64,000 bases of DNA from an uncultured Litoreibacter sp. (GCF_947501785.1 NZ_CANMXB010000001.1:744001-808000), one strand, 5' to 3'; positions 15,199 to 24,249 are shown, counted from the stretch's first letter. Program-made: numbers and translations. Notes: generated from the sequence alone by a model not told the origin.

Positions 15199-15767
15199 TG
15201 GATTTGGTATTGAGACCGGCGAGGCCCGCCGATGCGCCGGTAATGGCGCGGCTGGTGAACATGGCGGGCGAGGGGCTGCCCCTGGCGCTTTGGACCGGCA
15301 TGGCCGCCCCGGGCGAAGACCCTTGGGACGTTGGTGCGGCCCGGGCTGCACGGGACGAAGGCGCGTTTTCATGGCGCAACGCCTTGGTCGCCGAACGGGA
15401 CGGCGCGGTACAGGGGATGATCATCACCTATGAGGTGGATAGCGAACCAGAGATGCCGGATGCCGAGACACCACCCGTATTTGTGCCGTTGATTGCGCTG
15501 GAAGCCAAAGCGCCTGGGACCCGCTACATCAACGTGCTGGCCACCTTGCCCGACGCGCGGCGCACAGGTGTGGGCACGGCGCTGATGCAAGCGGTCGAAG
15601 GTGACGCACCCGCAGCGGGGCTGTCCTTGATCGTGGCCAGCGGCAACGCCGCCGCGCGACGGTTTTATGCGGGGCTTGGCTATGGCGAGGTGGCGCGGAT
15701 GGCTGTGGTTGAAGGCATGGGATGGCAGACGGATCATCAGGATTGGATCTTGGTCACCCGGCCTTGA
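15195..15767 (+). CDS. GNAT-family N-acetyltransferase
   Basis: 190 residues. The N-terminus LRPARPADAPVMARLVNMAG and the acetyl-CoA-binding stretch INVLATLPDARRTGVGTALM (near residue 115) followed by LIVASGNAAARRFYAGLGYGEV are the GNAT A and B motifs. The substrate is unknown. The ATG overlaps the stop of the homocysteine methyltransferase gene, so they are one operon. 270 bp of apparently non-coding sequence follow. Confidence 0.87.
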   Translation: MMDLVLRPARPADAPVMARLVNMAGEGLPLALWTGMAAPGEDPWDVGAARAARDEGAFSWRNALVAERDGAVQGMIITYEVDSEPEMPDAETPPVFVPLIALEAKAPGTRYINVLATLPDARRTGVGTALMQAVEGDAPAAGLSLIVASGNAAARRFYAGLGYGEVARMAVVEGMGWQTDHQDWILVTRP

Positions 15768-16039
15768 GCCGTCGGTATCTGAGTGTTTTGGAACCATGAT
15801 GGGTGGCCGATACGCTGTGATGGGCGACCGGCTGTAGGGTTTGCTCTGTCTGGATACGTAGGTGGGCCCACCCGTTGGTTTGGGTCGAGACCTTGTGTTG
15901 CCACGGCGGTTTGCCGCGTCTGTCCGTTGGTTCGTCGACGAAACCCTTGGACCCCCGCGCTTTGATGTCACGTCGGGGTTGGGGTCTCTGATTTGAGTTC
16001 TGGCTGATCAACCGTAGGGCGGGTTCTAACGGGCAAACG
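15768..16039. other. Intergenic region without assignable gene
   Basis: 272 bp between the GNAT and thioesterase stops, a convergent region that needs no promoter. Overlapping open frames occur on the minus strand, but none has a ribosome site or recognisable family. No strong terminator hairpin stands out. Confidence 0.3.
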
Positions 16040-16531
16040 TTAAGCAGAGTTAACCGATGCGTTCGCAGCCAGGTCCATTTCGGCAAACCTGTGCTTCACC
16101 GCGTCGCTGAGCGGCTGCTTGGCGCTGCCGTCTTTCTCGAGCTGGACAAGCACCGAGGAGCCGGTGGCCTGCAGGCCCTGATCGGTCCAGACGCCGTATT
16201 CCATAACCCAGCTGGTGTTGCGAAACGACGTGGTGCGGCCGGTGACCACGTAGTCTTGCGCCACCACCATTTCCTTGAGAAATTCTGCCGCGATGGATTT
16301 CAGCACGATGCGCGGGCTGTCGGGGCCGTAGTCGGACACGCCATAGGCGCGGAAATAGGCGATGCGGAACGTCTCGAACCAGCGCAGATAGGCGGTGTGG
16401 TTGACGTGCTGCAACGCGTCGATCTCGCCAAACCGTACGCGGTCGGCTGTCCCGAAGCTCCATGGCTCGGGGATGCCGAGGGCGCGCAGATCATCGCCCA
16501 GCAGCGGGGTGTGGTAGCTCAGTTTTTCCAT
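16040..16531 (-). CDS. Acyl-CoA thioesterase, 4-hydroxybenzoyl-CoA thioesterase (hotdog) family
   Basis: 163 residues with a single hotdog domain. The stretch VRFGEIDALQHVNHTAYLRWFETFR (around residues 28-52) is the 4HBT signature, with Asp in the catalytic position, followed by YFRAYGVSDYG. Such enzymes hydrolyse acyl- or aryl-CoA thioesters; the chain preference is unknown. It lies 33 bp downstream of the DUF2235 gene on the same strand and is likely co-transcribed with it. Confidence 0.87.
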   Translation of the reverse strand: MEKLSYHTPLLGDDLRALGIPEPWSFGTADRVRFGEIDALQHVNHTAYLRWFETFRIAYFRAYGVSDYGPDSPRIVLKSIAAEFLKEMVVAQDYVVTGRTTSFRNTSWVMEYGVWTDQGLQATGSSVLVQLEKDGSAKQPLSDAVKHRFAEMDLAANASVNSA

Positions 16532-16563
16532 GCGCGACCGCTTACGGGGTTTTGGCTATGGGT

Positions 16564-17766
16564 TCAACGCCCCCGCAGATTGACCGGGTCGTAGTCTGTG
16601 TCGGGATCGGCCTTGCGCGCAGTTGCCGCGTCCGAGATCAGGTGATCGTCAGGGATCAGGCGCGGCTCGACAAAGGGCAGGTACCAGATGATCCCGCGTC
16701 GCCACGGTTTCCATTCGCGCCGGGTCAGTGATTTGGGGATGACCTCGAATATCCACCACTTCCAGATCATCGAATTGTGGATGGGTGCCAGCGGGTCGGG
16801 GTCGGAATAGCGCAGCCCCCCGGGCGTGCGTTTTTCGGGGTCCGCGCCATGCACATAATCATCCACCCGCTCGCCCACAAATTCCAACGCGACGCCGGCC
16901 TTTTCCAACTCCCCCAGCATCCAGAGCAACGTGATCTTGCCAATCCCCGCGCGATGTTCCAGTGGGGAGCCCCCGATATCCGAATGGTATCCGGGAAACC
17001 ACATTTGTTTGACATCCTGCGGTTTGCCGTCACCGGATTTGAAACGGTTTCCGTAATATCTGACGGGGCTCCAGGGTTGCGCCCGAAACATCGAGCGGCG
17101 TTCGTCAATGGCCAGGGCATGGCGCACCATCTCGACAGACGGGTTGCGGTTGACCGAGGAATGCGTGCCGAATTCCAGAAAATAGCCCGTGGTGCGGAAA
17201 TTGTGCCACAACCTGCGGAACCGGATCATTGAACTCACGGTGTCATAGAGCCCCAGGAACCGAACCGGGACATGGCGCACCTCCAGCACCTCCTCATATT
17301 CGCGCAGCCGTTGGTACACCTCGCTGTCGGGGTCATCATCATCAGCGTCGGTGATCTGTCGGTAGGCCCGAAAGACCTGCGGGGCGAGGTGCAGCTCATG
17401 CGCGCCCAACAGCCCGAAATCATTGATGAACCCCGCCAGCACACGCACTGCATAGGCGCCCCGCGAGAAACCGAACAGCAGGATCTCGTCGCCATCCTCA
17501 TGGGTCAGGCAAATCTTGCGATAGGCGTTCATCACATTGTCTTCGAGACCCAGCCCGAACGCCAACCCGAGCACACCCTTGAAGCGTTGCCAGTTGCGCC
17601 CCATCAGGGATTGGCTGTCATTGGTGCCAACTCCGGGGACGTAGATCGCGCGTTGGGTGTCGCTGTCGGTGACCAGACAACGGTACAGCCTGAGGATGTT
17701 GGTTTGACGGTCCCCGACATCATTGCCGGTCCCGTCCATGCAGACGATTATCTTGCGTGCCATCAA
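16564..17766 (-). CDS. DUF2235 alpha/beta-hydrolase protein
   Basis: 400 residues. The start KIIVCMDGTGND is typical of the DUF2235 family (also called T6SS phospholipase-like Tle1 fold), and FGFSRGAYAVRVLAG near residue 98 holds the GxSxG nucleophile elbow. WFPGYHSDIGGS near residue 260 contains the expected His-Asp region. No signal peptide is seen, and no type VI secretion gene or immunity partner is nearby, so this is likely a house-keeping serine hydrolase rather than an effector. Two adjacent ATGs (17766, 17763) are possible starts. tRNA-Gly lies 78 bp upstream. Confidence 0.85.
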   Translation of the reverse strand: MMARKIIVCMDGTGNDVGDRQTNILRLYRCLVTDSDTQRAIYVPGVGTNDSQSLMGRNWQRFKGVLGLAFGLGLEDNVMNAYRKICLTHEDGDEILLFGFSRGAYAVRVLAGFINDFGLLGAHELHLAPQVFRAYRQITDADDDDPDSEVYQRLREYEEVLEVRHVPVRFLGLYDTVSSMIRFRRLWHNFRTTGYFLEFGTHSSVNRNPSVEMVRHALAIDERRSMFRAQPWSPVRYYGNRFKSGDGKPQDVKQMWFPGYHSDIGGSPLEHRAGIGKITLLWMLGELEKAGVALEFVGERVDDYVHGADPEKRTPGGLRYSDPDPLAPIHNSMIWKWWIFEVIPKSLTRREWKPWRRGIIWYLPFVEPRLIPDDHLISDAATARKADPDTDYDPVNLRGR

Positions 17767-17843
17767 TCATTTCCGTTCTTAAATATAGCGAACGGGACGC
17801 AGCATGACCGCTTGAGGCGCGTTTTGCAATGATGTGGAGACGT

Positions 17844-17917
17844 TGGAGCGGGTAACGGGAATTGAACCCGTAACTAAAGCTTGGGAAGCTGCCGTGATAC
17901 CTTTTCACCATACCCGC
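17844..17917 (-). tRNA. tRNA-Gly (anticodon CCC)
   Basis: 74 nt including an encoded CCA. The acceptor stem is GCGGGTA (17917-17911) with TACCCGC (17854-17848), discriminator T, then CCA. The T-arm is ACGGGTTCAATTCCCGT and the D-arm GTGAAAAGGTATCAC. The anticodon loop TTCCCAA gives CCC, reading GGG. The anticodon stem has one mismatch at its outer part (28-42). It lies alone between the DUF2235 and ASKHA genes. Confidence 0.95.
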
Positions 17918-17961
17918 TCAGTAGGGTTGAGATATGCGGGGGCGCGGCGCGCGTCAAGGCG

Positions 17962-19995
17962 TTAGCCGCGCCGTCTGCGCCTGCGGCCACCTTCCGGCTT
18001 GTCGCCGCCGCCGGTGTTGAAGGTTTGCGTAGGGATAGTGACCACTGAATTCAGGATCGGGAAAGGCTCCGCCGAGTTGGGGATGGCGGAGGCGTTGACG
18101 AAATGCTCCTGAAAGCGCGGCTCGATCGCGGTTTCGATCTTGTGGATGGCGTGCACGGTTTTCTCGATCTCGGCGCGGGCATCTTTGTTCAGAAGGGCGA
18201 TGCGCGCGCCGGTTCCTGCCGCATTGCCGGCGGAGGTGACCTTGTCCAACGGGCAGTCGGGGATCATGCCCAGCACCATCGCGTGTTTGGGGGAGATATG
18301 CGCCCCGAACGCGCCCGCGAGAATCACACGGTCCACCTGATCTGTGCCGAACTTGTCCATCAGCAGACGCGCGCCGGAATAGAGCGCGGCCTTGGCCATC
18401 TGGATTTCGCGGATGTCGCGGTTGGTGACGGTGATGGGACGCTCGGGGTCGTCCCAGACCATGTAGCTGTAGGTGCGCCCGTCGAGGAAACAGCGGGTGG
18501 TGCCGGTTTGCTCCGGCGATCCGATCAGGCCGGGGCCGTCAACGATGCCGGCGAGGCGCATCTCGGCCACCATCTCGATAATGCCGGAGCCGCAGATGCC
18601 GGTGATGCCTGTGGAGGCAATTTCGTCCTGGAATTTTGGGTCGTCGGACCACAGGTCGGAGCCGATGACCTTGAAGCGGGGTTCCTTGGTGGTGGGGTCG
18701 ATTTCCACACGCTCGATGGCACCGGGGGCCGCACGCTGGCCGCTGGAAATCTGCGCGCCCTCGAAAGCGGGGCCCGTTGGGGACGAACAGGCCAGCACCT
18801 TGTCAGTGTTGCCCAGCAGGATTTCGGCGTTGGTACCGACATCGACCACGAGAACCAAGTTGTCGGATTTGTCCGGGGCCTCGGACAGCGCGACCGCCGC
18901 CGCATCTGCGCCGACATGACCCGCGATGCAGGGCAGCAAGTAGGCGCGGGCGGTAGAGCTGAGGTCCAGTTCAAGCTCGGACGCAGGCAGGGAGATCGCG
19001 TCGGACGTGGCGAGCGCGAAGGGGGCTTGCCCCAGCTCGAACGGGTCCACGCCGAGGTAGAGGTGGTGCATGACCGGGTTGCAGACGAAGACCGCGTCGA
19101 GGATCAGGGATTTGTCGATCTCCGCCTCGGCCGCGACTTGGGTGAAGAGGGCGTTCATGCCGTCGCGGACGGCCGTCGTCATTTCATCGGCGCCGCCTGC
19201 GTTCATCATTGAATAGCTGACGCGGCTCATCAGGTCTTCGCCAAACCGGATCTGCGGGTTCATCATGCCAGACGAAGCCACAACCTCGCCCGTGCGCAGA
19301 TCGCACAGATTGCCCGCAATGGTGGTGGAGCCAAGGTCCACAGCCATGCCGTAGACGGTGCCTTCATAGTAGCCAGGCCAGATGGCCACGATATGGGGCC
19401 AAGCGCCCGCATGGCCGTGATGCACGGCGCAGGTGACCTTCCATTCGCCCTTGCGCAGGGTGGGTTGCAGGGTCTTCAGAATGGACAGATCCGCCTGGAC
19501 GTCTTTGACATCCCACTCCTTTTCAAGGGCCGCCTGCAGCCGCTGCAGATCGCCGGAGGGGTCGTGCATGTCGGGTTCCTGCACCTCGACATAATAAAGC
19601 CGGACGGTGGGGTTCAGCGTGATATCCCGCGCCTCGACCCGTTTGCGGACCACCTGTTTGTGGACTTGGCTGGTCTCGGGCACGTCGATGACGATGTCGC
19701 TTTGCACGGTAGCCTGACACCCCAGACGGCGGCCCTTGGGCAGGCCGCGTTTGTCGTCGTATCGCTGCTCGACGCTGTTCCATTCGGACAGCGCATCTTC
19801 GGTTACCGTGACGCCGTGTTTGGGGAAATCGCCGAAGGACGGCGTGACCTGACATTTGGAACAAATCCCGCGCCCGCCGCAGACCGAATCCAGATCAACC
19901 CCAAGCTGGCGCGCCGCCGTCAGCACCGGAGTGCCCACCGGGAAGTTGCCGCGTTTGCCGGAGGGGGTGAAGATCACCAGAGGGTCGTTGGCCAT
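17962..19995 (-). CDS. Corrinoid-protein reductive activase, ASKHA type (RamA-like, DUF4445)
   Basis: 677 residues. The N-terminal 2Fe-2S ferredoxin domain uses Cys39, Cys45, Cys48 (CGGRGICSKC) and Cys93 (GCQAT). The large C-terminal DUF4445/ASKHA ATPase domain has VVDVGTNAEILLGN, CGSGIIEMVAEM and LAGAFGAHISPKHA. Family members reduce inactive Co(II) corrinoid of methyltransferases back to Co(I) at the cost of ATP. The protein ends in a highly basic tail, GGDKPEGGRRRRRRG, echoed by the tail of the methyltransferase at 23146. It is separated from the rest of the corrinoid module by about 3 kb of unrelated genes. No substrate methyltransferase or corrinoid protein is in the window. Confidence 0.88.
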   Translation of the reverse strand: MANDPLVIFTPSGKRGNFPVGTPVLTAARQLGVDLDSVCGGRGICSKCQVTPSFGDFPKHGVTVTEDALSEWNSVEQRYDDKRGLPKGRRLGCQATVQSDIVIDVPETSQVHKQVVRKRVEARDITLNPTVRLYYVEVQEPDMHDPSGDLQRLQAALEKEWDVKDVQADLSILKTLQPTLRKGEWKVTCAVHHGHAGAWPHIVAIWPGYYEGTVYGMAVDLGSTTIAGNLCDLRTGEVVASSGMMNPQIRFGEDLMSRVSYSMMNAGGADEMTTAVRDGMNALFTQVAAEAEIDKSLILDAVFVCNPVMHHLYLGVDPFELGQAPFALATSDAISLPASELELDLSSTARAYLLPCIAGHVGADAAAVALSEAPDKSDNLVLVVDVGTNAEILLGNTDKVLACSSPTGPAFEGAQISSGQRAAPGAIERVEIDPTTKEPRFKVIGSDLWSDDPKFQDEIASTGITGICGSGIIEMVAEMRLAGIVDGPGLIGSPEQTGTTRCFLDGRTYSYMVWDDPERPITVTNRDIREIQMAKAALYSGARLLMDKFGTDQVDRVILAGAFGAHISPKHAMVLGMIPDCPLDKVTSAGNAAGTGARIALLNKDARAEIEKTVHAIHKIETAIEPRFQEHFVNASAIPNSAEPFPILNSVVTIPTQTFNTGGGDKPEGGRRRRRRG

Positions 19996-20127
19996 GTCGC
20001 ACCGATCGTCATTGAGTGTTGGTCAAATGAATAGGGGTTTGGGCATCCGGTGCAATGCCCCTTAGCGACTTGTCGGTGCCGAAAAACGCATGTTGATGAT
20101 GAGCCTCGCTGCGGTAATCTAGACCCC

Positions 20128-20637
20128 ATGTTCCGAATATGTGCGTTGATCCTCGGCGGAATGGTGTTGGCTTTGCCTGCAGCGGCGGACCGCTTTCCCG
20201 TCTTCCAGCCGGAGCCGCTTTGCGCTGGCGGCATCGCGTTGCCCGTGAGCGAGCAAAACGGGCTGGGCTTCGCCAATGACCACTATATCGGGCACTACCG
20301 CGACGCCGGGGCGGTCAAAGAGCTGCAGTTCACTGTGGATACGCCCGGTGCGTGGCAGGGGGACGGGTTTCCGGCGGATGTCTGCGGCGCCAAGGTGGTG
20401 CTGTCCGTCGATGGCGGCCCTGACGTGCGAGGCATCTTGGAATATGTGCCACCAACCCCGGGCGCGGAGCATCAGCCGTGGCCCTTCGCCGTCACCTTGG
20501 AGGGCGACCCGCTGCGCAGGATGTGGTTTGCGGGGCGCTACAACACGTCTGTCTGGGGGCGTGTCGAGATACCCAATGACGCCGGCGGCTATGACAACGT
20601 GTTCTTCACCGGCGCAAGCGCGCATCGCTGGGAATAG
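20128..20637 (+). CDS. Secreted protein of unknown function
   Basis: 169 residues from the ATG at 20128, chosen because it starts the signal peptide MFRICALILGGMVLALPAAA; an upstream in-frame ATG would hide it. The mature protein (DRFPVFQPEPLCAGGIALPV...) contains two cysteines about 60 residues apart and ends in an aromatic GASAHRWE. I recognise no domain. It is probably periplasmic. The gene is divergent from the ASKHA gene (132 bp between starts) and its stop lies 2 bp from the stop of the convergent sterol desaturase gene. Confidence 0.7.
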   Translation: MFRICALILGGMVLALPAAADRFPVFQPEPLCAGGIALPVSEQNGLGFANDHYIGHYRDAGAVKELQFTVDTPGAWQGDGFPADVCGAKVVLSVDGGPDVRGILEYVPPTPGAEHQPWPFAVTLEGDPLRRMWFAGRYNTSVWGRVEIPNDAGGYDNVFFTGASAHRWE

Positions 20638-20639
20638 CG

Positions 20640-21812
20640 TTACTCGGCAGGCGTCTGATCCGTATCCTCTGGCGGCAACTGCTTCTTCGTAAAGGGGAAG
20701 ATGAACTGCTTCATGAAACCGCGCGGGACCTGCTCGCCTGCGGTGCCGTATTTCTCGGGCCAGCGGCCCTCGGGCATGTGGTGCGTGCCAAAGAGCCGGT
20801 CGAGGATCGGGAAATGGATCGCGTAGTTGATGTCAATCGCCTCCTTCTCCGCGCCGTGGTGCCAGTGGTGGAAGCGGGGGGTGACGACGTAGGGCTCCGC
20901 CTTGGTCAGGTTCCAGCCAATGTTGGAATGAATGAAGGAGCTGTAGAAATACACAATCAGAACATAGGCTTGGATGGCCGCCGGGTCGAAGCCCAGGGTG
21001 AACATCGGGATTGCCGTCATCGACCGCAGGATCGCGATTTCGACGAAATGCATGCGTGCGCCGGACATCCAGTCCATCGACTTGGCCGAATGGTGGATGG
21101 CGTGGAACCGCCAGAGCGCGGGCACCATGTGGAAGACGCGGTGCACCCAGTATTGCACCAGATCAGAGGCCAGCATGATGATGCCCAACTGCACCAGGAA
21201 GGGCAGGTTGAAGATCCATTCCTGCATCGCGCTGAGGTCTGTGTAGGTCGTTATCAGGTTCGAGGGCAGCAGCGTGATGAAGGTCAGGATTTGCACCAGC
21301 AGGGAGGAGACGAGGTAGTAGAACATGTCCTCCTGCCATTCGGGGCGGAAGACGGTCTGGTCCTCGTAATTGGGGAAGTAGCGTTCCAGCGGGATGAACA
21401 GAAAGCCCACGAACAGCGCGTTGATGATGAAGAAATCGAGGCCGAAATAGAGCGGTGCGGTGTAGCTTGACCCGTCATCCGGCGTGCCGATCAGCGACGC
21501 AAGGATCACAAGGCCCAGCGCTGTCCAACCAAGAATGCGGTCCTTGGACAGCATGAGGGAGAGCAGCGCGAAGGCGTAGCCAAGAAGCAGCACAACCTGT
21601 AGCGCCCACTGCTGGTGTCTGAGCGTGACGAATTCCTGCAGGTCGGGGGTCTGGAAGATGCCCGGGTAATGCATGACGACGACCAAAAGCATGCCCGTGA
21701 TGCCCGCCAACAACGCGCCGCTGCCCGACAGCCAGCCTGAGCCGAAGGGGCGTTCTTCGCGCGGGCGGTCCAGATTGTCTTTGAGGCGTCTGAAAAATGA
21801 CATGGGGCTCAA
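20640..21812 (-). CDS. Sterol desaturase/fatty-acid hydroxylase superfamily membrane protein
   Basis: 390 residues with about six membrane segments. The di-iron histidine boxes are WVHRVFH, HAIHHS and RFHHWHHG, in the order and spacing of the superfamily; between them is the DWMSGARMHFVE segment common in the bacterial branch. The substrate may be a membrane lipid, carotenoid or hopanoid-like compound; it cannot be read from sequence. Two start codons are possible (21812 MSPMSFF, 21803 MSFF). It lies 38 bp downstream of the XRE regulator gene on the same strand. Confidence 0.87.
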   Translation of the reverse strand: MSPMSFFRRLKDNLDRPREERPFGSGWLSGSGALLAGITGMLLVVVMHYPGIFQTPDLQEFVTLRHQQWALQVVLLLGYAFALLSLMLSKDRILGWTALGLVILASLIGTPDDGSSYTAPLYFGLDFFIINALFVGFLFIPLERYFPNYEDQTVFRPEWQEDMFYYLVSSLLVQILTFITLLPSNLITTYTDLSAMQEWIFNLPFLVQLGIIMLASDLVQYWVHRVFHMVPALWRFHAIHHSAKSMDWMSGARMHFVEIAILRSMTAIPMFTLGFDPAAIQAYVLIVYFYSSFIHSNIGWNLTKAEPYVVTPRFHHWHHGAEKEAIDINYAIHFPILDRLFGTHHMPEGRWPEKYGTAGEQVPRGFMKQFIFPFTKKQLPPEDTDQTPAE

Positions 21813-21850
21813 TCCGTTTTTCTTTGGATTTGGCCATGTCTTTGAGTGTT

Positions 21851-22609
21851 TTACAAGCTGTTAAGGATTTGTTCGGCTTCTGGTGTGGCGGGGAACATCA
21901 GTTCGATCTTGAGGTCCGAGATGGCAAGATCCTCGGCCCCGCCGAAGGTCGCATAGGTCGATATCATCGGCAGCCGCATCGGGCCCGCAATGTAGATGGT
22001 GCTGATGACGGGTGAGAGGCTGGGTTCCGGCGAATACCCCATGATGGCGGGGTCTTTGGCCAAATGGTTTGCGGCCCGATCCAGCTCAGCAATACCCCCT
22101 TGCGCGCGGCTTTCGCTGCGCAGGCGCGTAAGTGTATGGTGGCCGACTTCTGCCCAATTTTCAATAACTTCAGCGGCGACCTTCGTGTTGAGGGACCAAT
22201 CGAGCAGGCTGTCACCCTTTGCCAGCCCGGCCGCGCCGAACAGCATGGCCGCGGTGTCGTTCAGATCAACGATGCGCCAAAGGCGATCCATCACCATCGC
22301 AGGGTATGGACTATGCTTGTCGAGCATCATGCGCATGGCCTTGGTGACCGTTTGCATATGATCTGCGTTCAGTTCCGAGCGGTGGTGTTGGGGCGCGAAG
22401 CCCGCGGCCTCCAGCATTTCGTTGCGTTTGGCGGGCGGGACTTCAAGGATGTCGGCCAAATGCAAAATCATCTGGCGGCTCGGGCCCGCGCGCCCGGATT
22501 CGAGGAAGGAGATGTGGCGCGAAGAAACTTCGGCCTCGGTGGCGAGTTGCAATTGGCTCATGTGACGCGTGCCGCGCCATGAGCGGAGATGGGTTCCAAA
22601 ATCTGTCAT
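21851..22609 (-). CDS. XRE-family regulator with MmyB-like ligand domain
   Basis: 252 residues. The N-terminal HTH (TRHMSQLQLATEAEVSSRHISFLESGRAGPSRQ in residues about 15-48) belongs to HTH_31, and the C-terminal PAS-like MmyB domain shows HSPYPAMVMDRLWRIVDLND and LLDWSLN. This architecture regulates one adjacent divergent gene in many actinobacteria and proteobacteria. Here the divergent neighbour is the small membrane protein at 22721, with an inverted repeat between them. The ligand is possibly a fatty acid or similar small molecule by family analogy. Confidence 0.88.
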   Translation of the reverse strand: MTDFGTHLRSWRGTRHMSQLQLATEAEVSSRHISFLESGRAGPSRQMILHLADILEVPPAKRNEMLEAAGFAPQHHRSELNADHMQTVTKAMRMMLDKHSPYPAMVMDRLWRIVDLNDTAAMLFGAAGLAKGDSLLDWSLNTKVAAEVIENWAEVGHHTLTRLRSESRAQGGIAELDRAANHLAKDPAIMGYSPEPSLSPVISTIYIAGPMRLPMISTYATFGGAEDLAISDLKIELMFPATPEAEQILNSL

Positions 22610-22639
22610 GTGGGGAACTTAGCTGAGGTGCGGAGGCAA

Positions 22640-22660
22640 ATCACTTACCTCGTGAGTAAT
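22640..22660. promoter_or_regulatory. Candidate operator of the XRE/MmyB regulator
   Basis: ATCACTTAC, CTC, GTGAGTAAT: an imperfect inverted repeat (7 of 9 matched) in the 111-bp divergent intergenic region, containing TTACCTCGTGAGTAA. Its place between the regulator and its likely target fits an operator. Confidence 0.5.
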
Positions 22661-22720
22661 TGTTTTGGGCCGCTTGGGTGGCTTCTTTGCGGGCAGGATA
22701 ACCGCAACAGGAGAAACACC

Positions 22721-23149
22721 ATGGATATCGACACAATGAGCAAACGCCTGAAGATCGTGGGCGTGATCAACGCTATTTTCGGAATCAGCTTTGCGCTCGC
22801 TGCGTATCCACCGCTGAGTTTGCCTGCGATGCAATTCGCCGATCTGGTGATTTGGCCAATTGCGGGCGCTGAGGACGGATCGTCCCCAGTTGCGCGCTTG
22901 ATGCTGGCCATTGGTGGCGGTGTGATTGCCGGCATTGGGGCCATTTGGTTTGCCGCATCGGGCGCGCCGTGCCGCACCGCGCCAGGGGCGGTACGTCAGA
23001 TGATCGTAGCGGGCTCAATCACCTGGTTCATAGTGGACAGCACCGGGTCGGTCTTGGCGGCAGCGCCATTGAATGTGTTGGGAAATATCCCGTTCTTGGC
23101 GCTGCTGCTGTGGCCGGTCTGGAGCGCACCCCAGACCGCTACGGCCTAA
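22721..23149 (+). CDS. Small integral membrane protein of unknown function
   Basis: 142 residues from the ATG at 22721, selected for its CAGGAG ribosome site; a longer frame upstream has none. It has four hydrophobic segments (VINAIFGISFALAAYPP, LMLAIGGGVIAGIGAIWFAA, MIVAGSITWFIVDSTGSV, LGNIPFLALLLWPVW) with short loops, so it is an inner-membrane protein. I cannot name the family. It is the likely target of the divergent XRE/MmyB regulator. Its stop codon interleaves with the stop of the convergent methyltransferase gene (4-bp overlap). Confidence 0.75.
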   Translation: MDIDTMSKRLKIVGVINAIFGISFALAAYPPLSLPAMQFADLVIWPIAGAEDGSSPVARLMLAIGGGVIAGIGAIWFAASGAPCRTAPGAVRQMIVAGSITWFIVDSTGSVLAAAPLNVLGNIPFLALLLWPVWSAPQTATA

Positions 23150-24237
23150 GCCCTGCGACGGCGGCCGCCTGCACGACCAGCGCGGCCGCCACGGGCAGCG
23201 GCTTCGGTGCCGTCAGCATTTCTAGGCTTATTGAAATTGATCCAGGCGGACCCGCTTGGGTCATTGTCGGTCAGGAAGTTGGCGGCGCGAATGGCCTCCA
23301 TCTCCTTGCCCGGCTGCGGCTTGGTGGAGCCAAGGCCGGTCAGCTGCGCAAAAAGCTCCATGTCGATGCCGTCGGGGATAATGAAGCCAGCGGCCAGCAG
23401 GGCCTCGCGCTTTTCTGCAAGCTTCTTTGGGCCGACGGGCAGGGCGACCGGGTTCATGATTGCCGACGTCATTCCAGCGGCCATGGCCATCGGCAGGAAG
23501 GCGTTGTTGATGCCATGGCGATTGGGCAGGCCGAACGAGATGTTGGACGCACCGCAAGTGGTGTTGACGCCCAGCTCTTCACGCAGGCGGCGCACAAGGG
23601 TGAAGACCTGCAGGCCAGCGGTGCCCATTGCGCCAATGGGCATCACAAGCGGATCGACCACAATGTCGTGGGCCGGGATGCCGTGATCTGCGGCGCGTTC
23701 CACGATTTTCTTGGCGACGGCGAAGCGCACGTCGGGATCCTCGGAAATACCGGTATCGTCGTTGGAGATGGCCACGACCGGCACGTTGTACTTTTTGACC
23801 AGCGGCAGCACCATTTCGAGGCGCTCTTCTTCGCCGGTGACGGAGTTCAACAGCGGGCGACCTTCGGCAGCCGCGAGGCCATTTTCCAAAGCGCCGGGCA
23901 CGGAGGAGTCGATGCAGAGCGGAATGTCAGAGACCTTTTGCACCCGCTCAACCAGTTCCTTCATCAAGGTTGGCTCGACGAAGTTGTTGTCGGCGTAGCG
24001 GGGATCCTCAGCCATCTTGTTGGAGAAGACCGCCCCAGAGTTGATATCGAGCACATTCGCGCCCGCCATGGTCTGCGCAATGGCATCCGCTTCGACGCGG
24101 GAATAGTCGCCTGCCTCAAGTTCCTCGTTCAGGATCTTGCGGCCTGTCGGGTTGATGCGTTCGCCGATGACGCAGAACGGCTCGTCAAAGCCGATCACTG
24201 TCGTTTTAGTTTTAGATTCCAGTACCGTGCGGGTCAT
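23146..24237 (-). CDS. Methyltetrahydrofolate:corrinoid methyltransferase (pterin-binding), arginine-rich tail
   Basis: 363 residues, a pterin-binding TIM barrel like AcsE/MetH domain 2/MtgA: CVIGERINPTGRKILNEEL, ANVLDINSGA, IPLCIDSSVPGALENGL, VVAISNDDTG and TTCGASNISFGLPNR. It would move a methyl group between tetrahydrofolate and a corrinoid protein. The protein ends with ARGGRAGRAGGRRRRA, a basic extension beyond the barrel. It is directly downstream of the MetF-like gene (12-bp gap), and the ASKHA activase in the same region supplies corrinoid reactivation. The corrinoid partner itself is not in the window. Confidence 0.88.
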   Translation of the reverse strand: MTRTVLESKTKTTVIGFDEPFCVIGERINPTGRKILNEELEAGDYSRVEADAIAQTMAGANVLDINSGAVFSNKMAEDPRYADNNFVEPTLMKELVERVQKVSDIPLCIDSSVPGALENGLAAAEGRPLLNSVTGEEERLEMVLPLVKKYNVPVVAISNDDTGISEDPDVRFAVAKKIVERAADHGIPAHDIVVDPLVMPIGAMGTAGLQVFTLVRRLREELGVNTTCGASNISFGLPNRHGINNAFLPMAMAAGMTSAIMNPVALPVGPKKLAEKREALLAAGFIIPDGIDMELFAQLTGLGSTKPQPGKEMEAIRAANFLTDNDPSGSAWINFNKPRNADGTEAAARGGRAGRAGGRRRRA

Positions 24238-24249
24238 TGTTGATCTTTC

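Noticed and set aside
16564-17766. Type VI secretion effector reading of the DUF2235 protein
   Set aside because: No secretion, VgrG or immunity genes adjoin it, so the effector label is not supported.
17844-17917. tRNA-Gly as an integration site
   Set aside because: No integrase gene, direct repeat of the tRNA 3' end or mobile-element gene is seen on either side.
22945-24243. 432-codon open frame on the plus strand
   Set aside because: It is antisense to the methyltransferase gene, whose motifs are unambiguous.
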